Shown here: one piece after another, positions 61,679 through 64,000 of the stretch | Numbering within the stretch: the first letter of the stretch is position 1 | How the letters are laid out: the number at the start of each line of letters is the position of its first letter | Notes under the pieces: model-generated | What the model was told of the DNA's origin: nothing | Seen by the model: only the letters and a program-made list of their open reading frames with translations | Databases searched by the model: none | Translations under genes and position numbers: made by a program | NCBI RefSeq assembly: GCF_964355755.1 | Contig: NC_092675.1 | Span: forward strand, 22,148,912 to 22,212,911 | DNA length: 64,000 bases | Direction: 5' to 3' | Source of the DNA: Antedon mediterranea | Taxonomy: Eukaryota; Echinodermata; Crinoidea; Comatulida; Antedonidae

Positions 61679-62893
61679 ATGTTACCACAGGTACAAAATA
61701 GGAGCCCGAACGCATCGCCTGACTTACCAGACATGACTATCATTGTAACCGAGAGTGCAATGGATGAGGAGGCTAAGCCCCATACTCTAAGCCAAGATGG
61801 ACTTGCATTGGAGAGAAAAATAGATAACATTATCAATGATCATTCTATCGATTCACCCCATATAACAGTGGATGATGATTGTAGCGACAGTGAAGATTTC
61901 ATAACTTGTGAAAAATCAATCGACATGAAGGAAGACGAACTTGATAAAGAAATGAACGATGTAGAAGATTTTAAAGATGATGATGATATTGCTAAAGAAC
62001 GAGATAAGGACGAACAAAATACCGGAGACAAGAAAAAGTCGAACTTGGTGAAACCACCTTATTCATATATTGCTCTTATTACCATGGCTGTGTTACAGTC
62101 TCCACAGAAACGACTTACTTTAAGTGGAATTTGTGAGTTTATTATGAACAGATTCCCGTACTACAGAGAAAGATTTCCAGTTTGGCAAAACAGTATTCGG
62201 CATAATCTATCCTTAAACGACTGTTTTGTGAAGATACCAAGAGAACCAGGTAATCCTGGAAAGGGTAACTATTGGACCCTAGATCCAGCTAGTGAGGACA
62301 TGTTTGACAATGGATCTTTTTTGCGAAGGAGAAAACGTTACAAACGTCAACAACACGATATTATGTTAAGGGATCATCCGTTTATGACCCATCCATACGC
62401 TCATCACCTAGGCCTAGGTATTCACCACGGGATTTCACAACATCACCCCATGATGCCGTATCACTATATTTCACCTCTACCACCACCGGTCCCTCTACCT
62501 CTACCGCCTACATTAAGTGGTATTTCGCCGTTAACCATGAGTTTCTTGCCTGGTGCACCGTGTACAGTTGGTTTGCAGTCAGTACCTGGATCAACATTGA
62601 CAACAAATAGTAATAGTACCTCAGCCTCTCGACAGGGCTTTTCAATAGACAATTTACTTGGACTGAAAAAATCAACTTCGCAGTCATCATCATCTACAAC
62701 ATTATCGACGAATAGTGTAAATTTTGCGTTTCGTCCGCCTTCCAGCTTACATTCACCGCTTCGAGCTATAGGTAGCCCTCACGCTGCAAGCGCCTTTACA
62801 GCCCCTGTGAACTTTGCTTCAGATTTGGAGAAATGCAGGCAGTGTGTACAATGTACAGGCGGCGCTGCCTCGCTTTGTACGTGGAGATGTTAG
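61679..62893 (+). CDS. FoxD: FoxD-class forkhead transcription factor, single exon, 404 aa
   Basis: The ATG at 61679 follows an in-frame TAA at 61673-61675. Residues 60-120 are strongly acidic. The forkhead DNA-binding domain spans about 125-222 ([61 protein letters not shown]); that last stretch is diagnostic of the FoxD class. A His/Pro-rich linker follows, and then FSIDNLLG (321-328), an EH1-like motif expected to recruit Groucho/TLE. The last 19 residues contain five cysteines. Lack of introns fits FoxD genes. FoxD factors act in the nucleus, often as repressors in neural, mesodermal and neural-crest-like specification. Class assignment is firm; deuterostome invertebrates usually have one FoxD gene, so finer orthology is not meaningful. 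Confidence 0.95.
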   Translation: MLPQVQNRSPNASPDLPDMTIIVTESAMDEEAKPHTLSQDGLALERKIDNIINDHSIDSPHITVDDDCSDSEDFITCEKSIDMKEDELDKEMNDVEDFKDDDDIAKERDKDEQNTGDKKKSNLVKPPYSYIALITMAVLQSPQKRLTLSGICEFIMNRFPYYRERFPVWQNSIRHNLSLNDCFVKIPREPGNPGKGNYWTLDPASEDMFDNGSFLRRRKRYKRQQHDIMLRDHPFMTHPYAHHLGLGIHHGISQHHPMMPYHYISPLPPPVPLPLPPTLSGISPLTMSFLPGAPCTVGLQSVPGSTLTTNSNSTSASRQGFSIDNLLGLKKSTSQSSSSTTLSTNSVNFAFRPPSSLHSPLRAIGSPHAASAFTAPVNFASDLEKCRQCVQCTGGAASLCTWRC

Positions 62894-64000
62894 TTGACAC
62901 ATCGCTAGACTTTAATTTAAGGCTTTCTGTCTGCTAAACGGCCCGAAGGACTTAAAAGCGAATTAAGCCAATAAATGTATTTTAGCCGGCCTAGAAAACA
63001 TTACAACTTGAACACTAGACCAAGTGTAAGACTTCTGTGCAACGCTTTGTATCTTATTATATGACAATTGACAACATTTCGTTGACATGGGATGGACTTT
63101 TTTCTCTGTGTAAGACGATAGCCACTATTGAGGCAAGTTTTAAACATTTTTTTAAAATTTTATTTTAACGATATTATTATATCGATAACAATAATGCACC
63201 GTAGATTTAACAATTATACAAATGTGTATATACTACCAGAACGAATATGTACTGTTCTTAATTATAAGTGACCCAAATTCAATACTCATTTCTAACAAAA
63301 GAACTAAATTGAAGATAGGAGAATAATTGAACAAAAAGTACCTTTTCTTGTTCTGGTGTTAATTTAAATCGAGTGTGTATATAACTAATGTTTAGGAATA
63401 GTTTTCAAAGGTCTTATTACACGAGGGAGCTTAGCTTCAATTTCGGGGACAAAAGGGAAACCAATTTTACTTACCTTTAAAATCAAACTTTACTATTAAT
63501 CGGCCAGTTTCTTTTAAAAGAATAAACACTTGTAAAATCGCAGGCCTGGATGCATTGATTGTCTACGCCGATTTGTATTATTATTCTCTGTCGCTTTTGG
63601 CAATATGTTGATTTAAATCATTTGAGCGTTAAAAGAAACATAATTACAAGTTAATTCTTATAACAATGTGTGATTTTTATCAACACAGGTAAGAAGTTTT
63701 CTAAATTTCAGTTTAAATTCCTCATTACAAAAGAGTGACTAACTAAACTTATTGAGTTCACTCATAATGACCAAACCAGACACTTTTCACTAATATCGGC
63801 AATGACAGTTATAGTGATAATGACGCCAGCATAGATTTAGAGGTTGTTTCAAAATTGTATAATAATTAATTAAATGTGTATTGTTTAAGTTAATGTTGTA
63901 AATGTTAAAATAAAAATATAATTGTTTATAAAGATTTATTTAAAGAAAGAACTCATGTTTATTAATCTTGAAACTGTTAGCTTCATAACTGTGCCTACCG
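62894..64000 (+). other. FoxD 3' UTR and downstream flank
   Basis: AT-rich with AATAAA signals at 62970, 63521 and 63909, so the transcript may end close to the stop or about 1 kb later. No further gene begins before the window ends. Confidence 0.6.

Noticed and set aside
1-64000. CRISPR arrays, operons, bacterial promoters, rRNA genes
   Set aside because: Nothing of this kind is present. The direct repeats lack spacer structure and the window is clearly animal genomic DNA.

Overview
This is an AT-rich eukaryotic window, most likely from a marine invertebrate deuterostome; an echinoderm is my best guess. The reasons are intron-rich animal genes with clean GT-AG introns, a deuterostome-like gene pair (ZNG1/CBWD next to FoxD), many short dispersed repeats, and very frequent copies of the palindrome TAGGCCTA. 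The species cannot be named from the sequence alone.

Three protein-coding genes, all on the + strand, can be reconstructed to the base. (1) A FAM151/Menorin-family membrane protein (334-6464, 4 exons, 559 aa) has the family scaffold, but the positions where I expect the conserved histidines are substituted. (2) A ZNG1 (CBWD/COBW-type) zinc-chaperone GTPase (12223-58961, 13 coding exons, 353 aa) has a 26.7 kb eleventh intron, and its last two coding exons (50620-50743 and 58906-58961) lie far from the rest. (3) An intronless FoxD-class forkhead factor (61679-62893, 404 aa) has an acidic N-terminus, a complete forkhead domain, an EH1/Groucho-type motif and a cysteine-rich C-terminus.

Layout: 1-6.5 kb is FAM151, whose introns carry a minisatellite with seven copies of a juxtaposed 3'/5' splice-site motif and a G-rich TTACTATTAGA array. 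6.5-12.2 kb is intergenic and holds two related, apparently nested repeats with terminal hairpins. 12.2-24 kb is the first eleven exons of ZNG1, with inverted-repeat elements and a family of short repeats carrying hammerhead-ribozyme-like cores. 24-59 kb is almost entirely noncoding (ZNG1 introns 11 and 12). 59-64 kb is the intergenic region, FoxD and its 3' flank.

Functional reading: ZNG1 and FoxD are neighbours, in the same order and orientation, in human as well (CBWD1-FOXD4, CBWD2-FOXD4L1). The large, relatively repeat-poor ZNG1 introns are therefore good candidates for long-range FoxD regulatory DNA, with ZNG1 as a bystander gene. The more unusual observations are the hammerhead-like repeats, the recursive-splice-like minisatellite, the elements with variable but self-complementary terminal hairpins, and the strong TAGGCCTA excess.
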